64,000 nt of DNA from the NCBI RefSeq assembly GCF_013394655.1, contig NZ_CP053351.1, positions 1,302,001-1,366,000 of the forward strand, in the 5' to 3' direction. Position numbers and translations under genes: made by a program. Under the pieces are notes generated by a model that ran no database searches, was not told where the DNA came from, and saw only the letters and a program-made list of their open reading frames with translations. The stretch comes from Winogradskyella schleiferi. GTDB taxonomy: Bacteria > Bacteroidota > Bacteroidia > Flavobacteriales > Flavobacteriaceae. Each line of letters begins with the position of its first letter. Within the stretch, counting starts at the first letter, position 1. Shown piece by piece: positions 17,656-26,302 of the stretch.

Positions 17656-18891
17656 ATGCAAAAACTAAAACAAGCAAATTTATACCGAAGTGAACTCATA
17701 CCCATCAGCGGAAAGTTGGTTGAGCGTTACAACAAGTGCTTAAAAACTCTAGGTTTTACGGAAACCAAGCTCACCTCTTTTTTCATTGACGGCATAGGTT
17801 GGAGTCCAGAGATTGCAGAAGAAAAGAAGAATACCCAATACCTAAATCATGGCGATGCGAATCCGCATGGCATCATCATTTCACCTTTGCAAAAAGGAAA
17901 ACCTGTGTATTTACCGTTTCATTCTTTTGATAAGGAAATGATGCAACACATATTTAGAACACATGGACAAAAAATAAATGATATCACTAGGGATTCAGCC
18001 ATTTGTATTGATTTTGATCAGAATATCGATGTGTTTTATGAACCTTTAGATATTTTAAAATATGATAATGTCAATATCACCTTTAGGCTTATAGACAATT
18101 TAGAGAAAATTCAGAAAGATCAATTACACTTAGTTGATAAATTTAATACAGGTAACAATTTTATTGACGAAGGTATCCATCAACAATTATTGGATTCCGC
18201 TAAAACTTATGGCGATTTACGAGACAGGGATTTAAGTTTACATCCTTTACATTTTTCAACAGGTTCTTTCTTTACCAGAGCTTTTGATGGTGTGTATCTG
18301 CTGAGGGATTTTATTAAACCGATTGTTATTTTCGAAAGTAAGGAATATTATAAAGAAGCTATTAAGGATACCATTCACGATGTGCTGATTTATCATATTG
18401 AACAACCAGAATTAATTGATAAACTTAAGGATTATATCATTATAGAGTGCGATTTGGAACACATAGTTAACACACCAAATTATGACCGAATCAAAAAGTA
18501 CGAATTAGCACAGTTCTTAAAAGATACAGAGCATCCAATTGCAGCTATTTTGAACGATAACGTGTTATTTAAAAGCTATTTAAACAAAATAGACATAAAT
18601 GCCAGAAAGCTGGTCATGAGCGTCGAAATATATCTTGAAAAGTTAGAAAGAAGTAACGCCTATAAAATTGAGGATATCGTAGATCAATCTTTTTATTTTG
18701 CTTTGCATCAACCACATTCATCGTTGTCTTCTATGCATCGGGATTTAATTCATAAGTTGCTCATTAACATTGCTCCAAAGGATGTGTTGTTCTTGTATTG
18801 GTATGATAAGGAGCAGTTTTATAAAAGCTACGAAACTTGGGAGGATTCGTTTAAGGATTGGGTTATTGATAGGATTCGTAACAATATTTAA
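17656..18891 (+). CDS. Unknown protein, 411 aa, in the AAA+ block
   Basis: A soluble protein with no signal peptide or membrane segment and no family that I recognise. The N-terminus contains FFIDGIGWSPEIAEEKKNTQYLNHGD, with a His and Asp/Asn-rich stretch (LNHGDANPHG) that could bind a metal. The middle is strongly helical and charged, and the C-terminus contains YWYDKEQFYKSYETWEDSF. It follows the NUDIX gene in the same direction and is followed by the inserted GIY-YIG element, which now separates it from the two membrane proteins. Confidence 0.65.
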   Translation: MQKLKQANLYRSELIPISGKLVERYNKCLKTLGFTETKLTSFFIDGIGWSPEIAEEKKNTQYLNHGDANPHGIIISPLQKGKPVYLPFHSFDKEMMQHIFRTHGQKINDITRDSAICIDFDQNIDVFYEPLDILKYDNVNITFRLIDNLEKIQKDQLHLVDKFNTGNNFIDEGIHQQLLDSAKTYGDLRDRDLSLHPLHFSTGSFFTRAFDGVYLLRDFIKPIVIFESKEYYKEAIKDTIHDVLIYHIEQPELIDKLKDYIIIECDLEHIVNTPNYDRIKKYELAQFLKDTEHPIAAILNDNVLFKSYLNKIDINARKLVMSVEIYLEKLERSNAYKIEDIVDQSFYFALHQPHSSLSSMHRDLIHKLLINIAPKDVLFLYWYDKEQFYKSYETWEDSFKDWVIDRIRNNI

Positions 18892-18918
18892 GTTTTTTAG
18901 ACTAATTTTATAATTGCT

Positions 18919-19281
18919 GTCATTCCGCACTTGATGCGGAATCTATTAAAATGAAAGGGAATTACCACCAATACTATGTTTATAATTTGTCTAAAAAGAA
19001 AAACGGAACTTTATACATTGGTGTAACAAATGATTTAGAACGAAGAATGAATGAGCATAAAAATAAACTTGTCGAAGGTTTTACGTCTAAATATAATTTA
19101 AATAAATTGATGTACTTTGAATCTTTTCAATATGTTAACGACGCTATTAAGAGAGAAAAACAATTAAAAAACTTGAATAGGCAATGGAAAATCGATTTAA
19201 TAGAAGAGGCTAATATAAATTGGATCGATTTATCTAAAGATTGGAATTATTAATGGATTCTGCGTCGTAGCGCAGAATGAC
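18919..19281 (+). mobile_element. Putative GIY-YIG mini-element with hairpin ends
   Basis: The left end GTCATTCCGC and the right end GCGCAGAATGAC are inverted copies (GTCATTCYGC). Each end also folds by itself: ATTCCGCA/TGCGGAAT around CTTGA on the left, ATTCTGCG/CGCAGAAT around six bases on the right. The GIY-YIG gene starts 7 bp after the left hairpin and its stop is 3 bp before the right one. A 70-bp gene-less relative with the same ends lies 620 bp further on. I see no target duplication. Confidence 0.6.
18951..19253 (+). CDS. GIY-YIG endonuclease domain protein
   Basis: A 100-residue single-domain GIY-YIG protein of the small COG2827 type. The GIY equivalent is YVY (9-11) and YIG is at 22-24. 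The catalytic Arg lies in ERRMNEHKNKL (about 31), and the metal-binding Glu is 57 in LMYFESFQ. KREKQLKNLNRQWKIDLI closes the domain, as usual for this group. Such proteins are nucleases whose biological role is poorly known. It is tightly enclosed by palindromes with inverted ends inside an otherwise continuous gene block, which points to a mobile unit rather than a member of that block. Confidence 0.9.
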   Translation: MKGNYHQYYVYNLSKKKNGTLYIGVTNDLERRMNEHKNKLVEGFTSKYNLNKLMYFESFQYVNDAIKREKQLKNLNRQWKIDLIEEANINWIDLSKDWNY

Positions 19282-19349
19282 AAAAACTAAAATATTAATC
19301 AAAAGTAATAAGCAAACTTCGTGCTTCCAACTTCTAACTTTAAAAAACC

Positions 19350-19892
19350 ATGGGAATAGAACTCGTCATATTCATAGCAGCCATATTATTCGGAATTTTT
19401 CTCTATTGGAGAGAATCCAACGGAAATGGAGTGTATCGTTTTTTGAACAAAATGGTCAATAGCAAAGAGCTACAAATGAGTCAGGATAATCCAAAAGGCT
19501 TTGTTTACAAACAATCACTTTTACCACGAATTATTTTTGTGGTAACCTTAGTTTTGGTTGCTGCATTAATTGTAGAGTTTCTAACACCAATTGCTGTATT
19601 CAATAGTTATAATGGTGTTTCTGCATTTGCATCTTTCGCTGTGGGTACGCTTTTTGGAACCTATATCGCTAGTTTTATCATTTCATCTTCTGAAGTCATC
19701 GAAGCACAAAGTGGTTCTATCGAGGACAAACTAGATGATGTCGTTGAAAAAGGGAAGGACTTTTTGGAAGATTTAAAAAACAAGGACAATAAAGCAGTTG
19801 AAGAAGCTAAAAAAGAAATTGAAAACGAGCCAGAAAAGAAAATGAACGAAAAAAGCGCAAGGGAGCGTTTGAAGGATAAGGGATTGATGTGA
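19350..19892 (+). CDS. Membrane protein with charged C-terminal tail, 180 aa
   Basis: Hydrophobic segments lie at about residues 4-20, 58-80 and 88-112. The last 60 residues form a charged helix (SIEDKLDDVVEKGKDFLEDL ... EAKKEIENEPEKKMNEKSARERLKDKG) likely to be cytoplasmic and coiled. I do not recognise the family. It belongs to the co-directional block around the AAA+ ATPase, and with the next gene supplies its membrane part. The tail is a reasonable docking site for cytoplasmic partners; that is inference. Confidence 0.68.
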   Translation: MGIELVIFIAAILFGIFLYWRESNGNGVYRFLNKMVNSKELQMSQDNPKGFVYKQSLLPRIIFVVTLVLVAALIVEFLTPIAVFNSYNGVSAFASFAVGTLFGTYIASFIISSSEVIEAQSGSIEDKLDDVVEKGKDFLEDLKNKDNKAVEEAKKEIENEPEKKMNEKSARERLKDKGLM

Positions 19893-19900
19893 CAAAACGT

Positions 19901-19970
19901 GTCATCCTGAATTTATTTCAAGATTTCATTAATAAAAAAGTTTAAGATTCTGAATCAAGTTCAGAATGAC
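19901..19970. repeat. 70-bp gene-less relative of the GIY-YIG element
   Basis: Left end GTCATCCTGA and right end TCAGAATGAC are inverted copies with one mismatch and match the GTCATTCYGC-type ends of the GIY-YIG unit. The right half TTCTGAATCAAGTTCAGAA is itself a palindrome. It sits between the stop of one membrane gene and the start of the next. Confidence 0.6.
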
Positions 19971-19982
19971 AAAAAATCAAAT

Positions 19983-21677
19983 ATGATAAAATCATACTGG
20001 AACAAAGGAGGAAAACAAAAACGAATTACCATTTTCGTCGCATTGTTATTATTAGTGTTACTGTTCTTTTTTAGGGACGATTACCAACCGTTATTGCTAT
20101 TTCTGCGTAAGTATATTTTCATCATTTTAGTGAGTTTATTGATTCTTATTTTGGGATTAAGAAAATTTAGAAAAAGTGCTAGTACAGGAACACGATTAGG
20201 GATTTTAGCCTTGCTTATTATTTTCTTTGGCATCCTGTATGTCATCGGTTGGCATTACAAAATGTACGATTATATGAAAACTTATAATGTTTTCAACAGT
20301 TTGAACAAAGTTGAAATCAATGAGTTGCCATTAACGCAAAATGAACGGATTCAACCCTTAAGAAATATCTTTTCCATGGCCAACGAAAGCGTCGGTGAGA
20401 CTAAAGATGTGTCGTTGCCACATTTGGTAAGAATCGGAACTGAGAATAAATGGACCATGGCGATTCAGCCAAGTGAAAAGTATGTGATGCAACGTATTAG
20501 CGATAACACCGAAGAAGTGTTTTCGGTAAGTAGTACCACACCTTTCCCAAGATTTTCCAATGAAAATAGAATTGATGTAACGTTTTCTATAGGCGAATCC
20601 TTAAAATTTAGTAGAAACACATATAATGCGGTCGTGCAACGTTTCAATCCATGGATGCTCTTTAATTATGAACCAAGCGATACGTTTTATATGAAGAATG
20701 ACGCTGGTAATTGGGTAGAAGTGGTTAGTTTAATTAAATGGAAAGGCTTCTTTTTTCCGTATCCTTCGTTTGGCGGTGTTATGATTATCGATAATGGTGA
20801 ACACGATTTTAATGATTATATGGAACGTATCACAATTGGCAAGGGTACTTTTGTAAGTCCAGACGAGATCAAAAATTATCCATTTTTAATGAAGCAAAAC
20901 ACATTAGCAGAAGAGGTTTCACAATTACAAGCCGAATCCTTGAAATTCCTAGGTGGTTTTAGCGATCCCTTACCTTGGAATATGGAAACAGCAGTAAAAA
21001 TTCCATTGATGCCAAAAGACCAAAACCAACAACCATATGTTACGGATTTTGATTTTGCAGGCTCAAATTCTGATGCCTATAGTGGTTTGTATCATTGGTT
21101 TGGTTTAGAACCTGTTGGTAATGAGCGTACCAGTTTAAGTTATAGTGTTTTTATTCCAGCAGATGGAACGGATAAAATGTATTATTACGATCATGCGACC
21201 AAAAAACAAGGGTATGCAGGAGTCTCTGCGATGCCTTTAAAAGTTAAGGAATCTAGAAAAGAGTACGACTGGAATGCGAGTACACCAGTGGAGTTCAGAC
21301 CTTATATAAAAGATATTGCAGGTAGAAAGCGCATGTTTTTCTTAGGTACTATTTCTTCCATCAGTTCTACGGATGCCCAGCAATTTGATGGTTCTGCTAC
21401 ACCAGATTTGGTATTGATTGATAGCGAATACAGAGATGTCATTTGGATAGACGTCAAACATCCAAGCACTTGGGATCAAGAAGTATACAATCAACTCAAC
21501 GAAGCTTGGCGATCTAGTGAAGGGATTGGTTATTACTACAATGAAGCGCCAAAGGATGAAGACATTATGGAACAACAAATGGATTCTTTAACGCGAATTC
21601 CAAAGGTTGAAGATAATTCTGAGCAAATAGAAAAATTACAACGTCAGTTGGATTCTTTGAAAGCTGTGGGGAATTAA
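19983..21677 (+). CDS. Membrane-anchored protein with large extracytoplasmic domain, 564 aa
   Basis: Three hydrophobic segments lie in the first 95 residues (about 15-31, 41-59 and 71-91). A soluble region of about 470 residues follows, which the topology would place in the periplasm if the N-terminus is inside (it is basic: KGGKQKR). The soluble part is mixed beta/alpha with many aromatic residues (NPWMLFNYEPSD, SGLYHWFGLEP). The C-terminus is a short charged helix (EQIEKLQRQLDSLKAV). No named domain is recognised. A lipoprotein gene follows after one base, suggesting an envelope-directed function for the end of this block. Confidence 0.7.
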   Translation: MIKSYWNKGGKQKRITIFVALLLLVLLFFFRDDYQPLLLFLRKYIFIILVSLLILILGLRKFRKSASTGTRLGILALLIIFFGILYVIGWHYKMYDYMKTYNVFNSLNKVEINELPLTQNERIQPLRNIFSMANESVGETKDVSLPHLVRIGTENKWTMAIQPSEKYVMQRISDNTEEVFSVSSTTPFPRFSNENRIDVTFSIGESLKFSRNTYNAVVQRFNPWMLFNYEPSDTFYMKNDAGNWVEVVSLIKWKGFFFPYPSFGGVMIIDNGEHDFNDYMERITIGKGTFVSPDEIKNYPFLMKQNTLAEEVSQLQAESLKFLGGFSDPLPWNMETAVKIPLMPKDQNQQPYVTDFDFAGSNSDAYSGLYHWFGLEPVGNERTSLSYSVFIPADGTDKMYYYDHATKKQGYAGVSAMPLKVKESRKEYDWNASTPVEFRPYIKDIAGRKRMFFLGTISSISSTDAQQFDGSATPDLVLIDSEYRDVIWIDVKHPSTWDQEVYNQLNEAWRSSEGIGYYYNEAPKDEDIMEQQMDSLTRIPKVEDNSEQIEKLQRQLDSLKAVGN

Positions 21678-21678
21678 T

Positions 21679-22179
21679 ATGAAACTGCAATTCTATATCC
21701 TCTTAATTATAGTTGCAATTTTAATGTCATCATGCGATTCAGAAAAATTTAACCTACCTGATAATGCCAATACTTTTCTTACAAAAGATTCGTCTAAAAC
21801 ATGGAAACTTGCAAAACGCTATAATGATAGTTACCGTATGAATATGGGAGATTGTTTTCTCTCATATCGTGTAACTTATAATACGGACGGTACAACCACA
21901 GACAATAATGGATCGAATACGGATTGTGGTCAATCTTTAAATGTCAATTGGAGTTTTTATTCAAATGAAAATGGTGCTTATATCAAGTTAAAAGGCGACC
22001 AAATAAAAACCTTAATGCATATAGAAAATGATTATAAGTTCCTTAAAATTAAAGATCTTTCGGATACGCTTATGATAGTCAGTTTTAGACATAAACAGTT
22101 CGGCAATAAAGAACGAATTATTGAAGATTATTTAGTACCAGAAGATTTTGAGGTGGAAGGGCGAAATTATCATAATTGA
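21679..22179 (+). CDS. Lipoprotein, 166 aa, unknown function
   Basis: A short signal peptide ends in ILMSSC, a lipobox-like site with Cys at about residue 19, so the mature protein should be lipid-anchored. The rest resembles small lipocalin-like beta proteins of Bacteroidota: SKTWKLAKRYND, YRVTYNTDGTTTDNNGS, then a LNVNWSFY strand. No function is known. It begins one base after the large membrane protein stop and is the last gene of the block; the next genes run in the opposite direction. Confidence 0.72.
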   Translation: MKLQFYILLIIVAILMSSCDSEKFNLPDNANTFLTKDSSKTWKLAKRYNDSYRMNMGDCFLSYRVTYNTDGTTTDNNGSNTDCGQSLNVNWSFYSNENGAYIKLKGDQIKTLMHIENDYKFLKIKDLSDTLMIVSFRHKQFGNKERIIEDYLVPEDFEVEGRNYHN

Positions 22180-22644
22180 TTAAAATTCCAGCATCATTTT
22201 AATATCAGAACGAACATAAGGACTGTCCTTTTCAAGTACCAATTCCTTAAATCCATATTTTCTATACAGGTAGATTGCATTTTCTAATTTTGTACTGGAA
22301 TAGAGGAGTAGTCCTTCTAATTTTTTAGCTCTAGCAAAATCAATACAATGTTGTAGAAGTAGTTGTCCAATTTTCTGTCCACGTTCTTTGGGTAATACCG
22401 CCATTTTGGTTAATTCTAAAATTTCAGGATTTTCGGTTGGGATTAGAGCAGCCGTGCCAACGACCTCTTCATTTTTCATGGCGAAGAAAATAAAACCACC
22501 TTTCTCAATAATATATTTATTTGGTTTGCTTAATAATTCTTCATCGAAGGGTTCGACATAAAAAAAGGTTTTTAACCATTCTATATTCAAATCGTAAAAG
22601 ACTTTGGCATATTGTGTTTTGAAATCAATGATTCTAATTGCCAT
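22180..22644 (-). CDS. GNAT family N-acetyltransferase
   Basis: A 154-residue acetyltransferase. The acetyl-CoA site is MAVLPKERGQKIGQLLLQHC (about residues 84-103), and IYLYRKYGFKELV is the typical C-terminal strand-turn segment. The substrate is unknown. Its start overlaps the end of hutG by 11 bp, so the two are translationally linked and the acceptor may relate to amino-acid metabolism, though this is not shown. Confidence 0.9.
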   Translation of the reverse strand: MAIRIIDFKTQYAKVFYDLNIEWLKTFFYVEPFDEELLSKPNKYIIEKGGFIFFAMKNEEVVGTAALIPTENPEILELTKMAVLPKERGQKIGQLLLQHCIDFARAKKLEGLLLYSSTKLENAIYLYRKYGFKELVLEKDSPYVRSDIKMMLEF

Positions 22645-23653
22645 GTGCTCTAATGAAATCTGTAATTAAATACGTAATAAGTTTTCCAACCTTGTTTGCT
22701 GTTTTCTTGGTTGGTGAAGCTTCGCAGACATGTAAATACATAGCATTTTCATGCTGAGCAAAGTAATTTGCAAATTGTCGTGTTTGTTTTACACTAAAAC
22801 CACTAGGTGTCATTGCGCTACTTGGAATATTCTTTATGGCATCACAATCTATTTCAATTCCAAATCGTTTTTCGGCAACATGTTCCAATGCCATTTTTAA
22901 TTCAGCATTAAAATCTGTTTCATTTCTGACTTCTAGTGCTTCATAGGTAGCGTACTTCAGATTTTTTATCTTTTTCAGCGTCTTAAATAAATTATCTGAG
23001 GTATAGTTTTCGTGCAATCCAAATATGAAGTAATTCTTCAAAAACCCTTCAGCAAATGCATAACTGAAACCATTGCCGCTATGTCTCCCTTCTTCTGCTC
23101 TAAAATCTGAATGTGCATCAAAATTAACCACATTTATTCTTCCATTGTTAGCCAAAGCACAACCTTTAATATTACCATAGGCGTTGTTGTGGCCTCCACC
23201 AATGATAATCGGAACTTTTCCCGCCTTAACAATTGTAGACACTATATGGCTAACATCGCTATCTATTGTTTCTACAAAATACCTAACCTTCGAAAGTTGT
23301 TTCTTTTTCGAGGTGTTTAATTTGAGCAACGTCTCTCGCGCTTCCGTATAGTCCAAATGACCGAGAATTAAAACACGATTAGCATTTGTAAAGCTATTGC
23401 TCTGTATGTTTAACAAAATTTTTAGAGTTGCCTCCCAAGCTTTGTAAGTTCCTGTTTTTCCGTGATTTGCATAAACTCCAATATCTTCACAGATACCGAA
23501 AACAACATAGTCAACGTCTAAATTAACAATTGAATCGTATATGTTAGTGAGGTTAGGTACTAACTGAATATGTTCTCCAAATTTTGATTCGCCTTTTCGT
23601 TTCTTTAAAAGCTGTTGTTTTTCTTTTTCTGAAAATAAAATAAGATGATGCAT
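22634..23653 (-). CDS. hutG: Formimidoylglutamase-like arginase family hydrolase
   Basis: A ureohydrolase-fold enzyme expected to split N-formimidoyl-glutamate into glutamate and formamide in histidine degradation. Mn-binding motifs of the family are visible in order: GGGHNNAYGN, NFDAHSDFR and EIDCDAIKN, followed by SAMTPSGFS. The 339-residue length is normal. Assignment to HutG rather than arginase or agmatinase rests on overall resemblance to flavobacterial formimidoylglutamases and on hutI lying 1.3 kb away on the same strand. A coiled-coil gene on the opposite strand separates the two, so they are not one operon. Confidence 0.82.
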   Translation of the reverse strand: MHHLILFSEKEKQQLLKKRKGESKFGEHIQLVPNLTNIYDSIVNLDVDYVVFGICEDIGVYANHGKTGTYKAWEATLKILLNIQSNSFTNANRVLILGHLDYTEARETLLKLNTSKKKQLSKVRYFVETIDSDVSHIVSTIVKAGKVPIIIGGGHNNAYGNIKGCALANNGRINVVNFDAHSDFRAEEGRHSGNGFSYAFAEGFLKNYFIFGLHENYTSDNLFKTLKKIKNLKYATYEALEVRNETDFNAELKMALEHVAEKRFGIEIDCDAIKNIPSSAMTPSGFSVKQTRQFANYFAQHENAMYLHVCEASPTKKTANKVGKLITYLITDFIRAHGN

Positions 23654-23761
23654 TTGGATATAATTTGAATAATAGAATAAAAGTACAGTTTTATTTAATT
23701 ATTTTAACCTCAAATAAAAATTTAAAAACAACTATTAACAATACTTAAAACCAAACAATTT

Positions 23762-24649
23762 ATGGAAGGTTCACAAAAATCAAGTACAGGTCTAAAAGTA
23801 GGATTAGGAATTTTACTAGTCTTATTCTTAGGAACTGCATTTTACACGTCTAAGCTTTACAGCGAAAAGCAAGAAAATGAAAAATTATTAGTTAGTGAGA
23901 AACAACAAGTAATGAATGATCTCAACAATATGGCTAAAGATTATGATGAGGCTATTGCTGAGAGCGAAGTTACAAATCAAGATCTTATTGCAGCTAGAGA
24001 ACGCATTGAAGGTTTGATGGATTCTCTTAAAGTATCTCAAAATAGCGTTGGTAGCTTATGGAGATATAAAAAGAAATACATGGCATTACAAGAAGAAATG
24101 GACATTCTTTTAACTGAAAATGACCGTTTAAAGGTTGAAAACCAATACTTGGCAACCTCTTTAGATAGTACCAATGTTCAATTAGCAGAGCGCACGATGT
24201 TTACAGATTCTCTATTGGTACAAAATACGGAATTGGCAACTGTTGTGAAAGATGCAGCTGCGTTGCAAACTGTAGGTTTAGTAGGAATGGGTGTTATTGA
24301 AAGACGCAGTGGAAAACAAATTCCAACGGAACGTGCAACCAGAAGTGATAAGATTAAAGTTTGTTTTACTGTTGCTAAAAATATGTTAACTGAAGCTGGA
24401 GATAAAGAACTATATGTTCAGGTTATTGATCCTTTGAATAATGTTCTAGGTGCAAATGACCAAATAGAATTTGAAGATCAAGTATTAAACTACAGCTTAA
24501 TTAGCCGTTTTAATTACGAAAATAGAAACTTAAACATTTGCGAATACATTAGTGAATTAGAAGATTCTAAATTCGAAAAAGGGCGTTACAAAATAAATGT
24601 ATTTAATGATAAAGCATTAGTTTCTTCTTCAGAATTTGAATTGAAGTAA
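23762..24649 (+). CDS. Membrane-anchored coiled-coil protein, 295 aa
   Basis: One hydrophobic segment at about residues 12-30 is followed by a long coiled coil (about 35-160; e.g. AARERIEGLMDSLKVSQ, MALQEEMDILLTENDRLKVE). The C-terminal part is a globular beta-rich domain with VQVIDPLNNVLGANDQI and KINVFNDKALVSSSEFEL. The topology resembles proteins linking the inner membrane to the periplasm. The conserved family in flavobacteria is often given a misleading ParA-like label; no ATPase motif is present. It is a single-gene unit with a clear terminator. Confidence 0.7.
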   Translation: MEGSQKSSTGLKVGLGILLVLFLGTAFYTSKLYSEKQENEKLLVSEKQQVMNDLNNMAKDYDEAIAESEVTNQDLIAARERIEGLMDSLKVSQNSVGSLWRYKKKYMALQEEMDILLTENDRLKVENQYLATSLDSTNVQLAERTMFTDSLLVQNTELATVVKDAAALQTVGLVGMGVIERRSGKQIPTERATRSDKIKVCFTVAKNMLTEAGDKELYVQVIDPLNNVLGANDQIEFEDQVLNYSLISRFNYENRNLNICEYISELEDSKFEKGRYKINVFNDKALVSSSEFELK

Positions 24650-24675
24650 AAAAAAGCATATCAGATTGATAGGAT

Positions 24676-24707
24676 AAAAATCCGGAAGTTCGCTTCTGGA
24701 TTTTTTT
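24676..24707 (+). terminator. Terminator with UUCG loop
   Basis: AAAAATCCGGAAG and CTTCTGGATTTTT pair over 13 positions (one G-T) around a TTCG tetraloop, with further T residues. Confidence 0.9.
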
Positions 24708-24963
24708 GGTTAAATTCTAAATGAGTAAACCTTTGGATTTACTATTTTAATAAATGTCCAGTTAAAGTTGAGGTTTATTGCTTGACAGACTTAATAGGGT
24801 TTTAAGCGTATTAAAATTAAGACACCTTTATATTTTAAAGATAATGAACTATAAAAAAATGCTAAAATTATTTAATTCTGTTTCTCAGTTACTTAGAGCT
24901 TGACTATGTTCTTGATTCTAAAAGCGCAGCGGTCTTTTGTCTATTATCGCACAACATTGATTT
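24708..24963. other. Non-coding gap between the coiled-coil gene and hutI
   Basis: AT-rich sequence with no convincing gene. The longest start-initiated frame is MNYKKMLKLFNSVSQLLRA at 24844, which I regard as chance. No clear repeat or promoter is seen. Confidence 0.4.
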
Positions 24964-26202
24964 TTATTCCAAAAGTTGACCATTAATAATTACTTGTTCA
25001 ATGGGATTATGGGCAAACGCATAAGGAATTTCACTATAATGATTCATGGGTTTTGTAATAATGAGATTCGCTTTTTTACCTCTAGTAATACTACCGTACA
25101 TATTACTAACTCCCATGGCATAAGCGCCGTTAACGGTTGCTGCATTGATGGCTTCTTCAGGTGTCATTTTTAATTTTATACAGGCCGCAGCAACTATGAA
25201 ATTCATGTTTCCACTAGGTGCAGAACCTGGATTATAATCTGTGGCAATGGCTATTGGTAAACCGGCATCAATGAGTTTTCTTGCAGGCGTGTAAGGAATA
25301 CTTAAAAAATAAGAACAACCTGGTAGCGCAACAGGAATGGTCTCACTTTCTTTTAAAGCTTCAATATCTTTATCACTTAATTCCTCTAAATGATCTACAG
25401 AAAGCGCATTGTATTTGACACCAAGCGCTACACCTCCAAGGATATTAAACTGGTTTACATGTATTTTTGGTCTTAGATTGTATTTTTTTCCAGCTTCTAA
25501 AATGGCTTCGGTATCTTTAATGTCAAAATAGCCTTCCTCGCAAAAGACATCAATGTAATTAGTAATGCGCAACTCAGCAGCCTTCGGGATTAATTTTTCT
25601 GTGATATATGTTATATAATCCTGTTTTTTAGATTGAAATTCTGCAGGAATAGCATGAGCAGCTAATAAAGTTGGTGTAATTTTGGCCAAACTCTCTTGCT
25701 TGATACGTTTGATAACGCGAAGTATTTTCAATTCGGCTTCCAAAGTTAATCCATAACCTGTTTTTATCTCTATGGCACCAGTGCCCATGGCAATAAGTTC
25801 GTTTAATCTTTTTATGGATTGCCTATATAATTCATCTTCGGAAGTGTCTTGAAGCTCTTTTGCCGAATTCAAAATGCCGCCGCCTTTACTGGCTATTTCC
25901 GCATACGATAAGCCGTTGATTCGATCGACAAACTCTGAAGTTCTATCGCCTGCGTAAACAATGTGTGTGTGCGAATCGCACCAAGACGGTAAAACTATTT
26001 TCCCAGTAGCATCAATAATTGTTTCAGCTTCAATAGGGCTATATTCTTCCATTTCACCAAATTCTATAATAGTGTCGTGCTCAATATAAACATAGGCATT
26101 TTCTAAAATGGACAATGCTTTCATGTCCTTTCCTTTTAAAATAGTGACATTAGTATCGTGGACTTGTAATAGCTGTTTGATATTGGTAATAAGAATAGAC
26201 AT
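24964..26202 (-). CDS. hutI: Imidazolonepropionase
   Basis: Hydrolyses 4-imidazolone-5-propanoate to N-formimidoyl-glutamate, the step before HutG. The 412 residues carry the amidohydrolase metal motif CDSHTHIVYAGDRTSEF, the substrate loop RINGLSYAEIASKGGGI, KTGYGLTLEAELKILRV, a His-containing HVNQFN strand and the Asp in ATDYNPGSAPSGNM. All are standard for HutI. hutH and hutU are not in the window. A hairpin upstream ends the preceding minus-strand gene, so hutI has its own promoter. Confidence 0.96.
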   Translation of the reverse strand: MSILITNIKQLLQVHDTNVTILKGKDMKALSILENAYVYIEHDTIIEFGEMEEYSPIEAETIIDATGKIVLPSWCDSHTHIVYAGDRTSEFVDRINGLSYAEIASKGGGILNSAKELQDTSEDELYRQSIKRLNELIAMGTGAIEIKTGYGLTLEAELKILRVIKRIKQESLAKITPTLLAAHAIPAEFQSKKQDYITYITEKLIPKAAELRITNYIDVFCEEGYFDIKDTEAILEAGKKYNLRPKIHVNQFNILGGVALGVKYNALSVDHLEELSDKDIEALKESETIPVALPGCSYFLSIPYTPARKLIDAGLPIAIATDYNPGSAPSGNMNFIVAAACIKLKMTPEEAINAATVNGAYAMGVSNMYGSITRGKKANLIITKPMNHYSEIPYAFAHNPIEQVIINGQLLE

Positions 26203-26247
26203 AATTGATTGGTGTTTTTGTAAAGATTGCTATTTTTTTGAACAAAA

Positions 26248-26279
26248 AAAAACGCTAGTAGAAATTTACTAGCGTTTTT
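26248..26279 (-). terminator. Terminator of the FG-GAP-like gene
   Basis: AAAAACGCTAGTA and TACTAGCGTTTTT form a perfect 13-bp stem around six bases, with A and T tracts outside. It lies 24 bp after the stop of the minus-strand secreted protein gene. Confidence 0.88.
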
Positions 26280-26302
26280 AGAACTTTAAAAACTTAATTC
26301 TA

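Noticed and set aside
24844..24903. 19-residue frame MNYKKMLKLFNSVSQLLRA
   Set aside because: It is too short and has no promoter or conserved-looking content. It is probably chance in AT-rich DNA.
22634..26202. A complete hut operon
   Set aside because: Only hutG and hutI are present; they are separated by a gene on the opposite strand and a terminator, and hutH and hutU are absent from the window.
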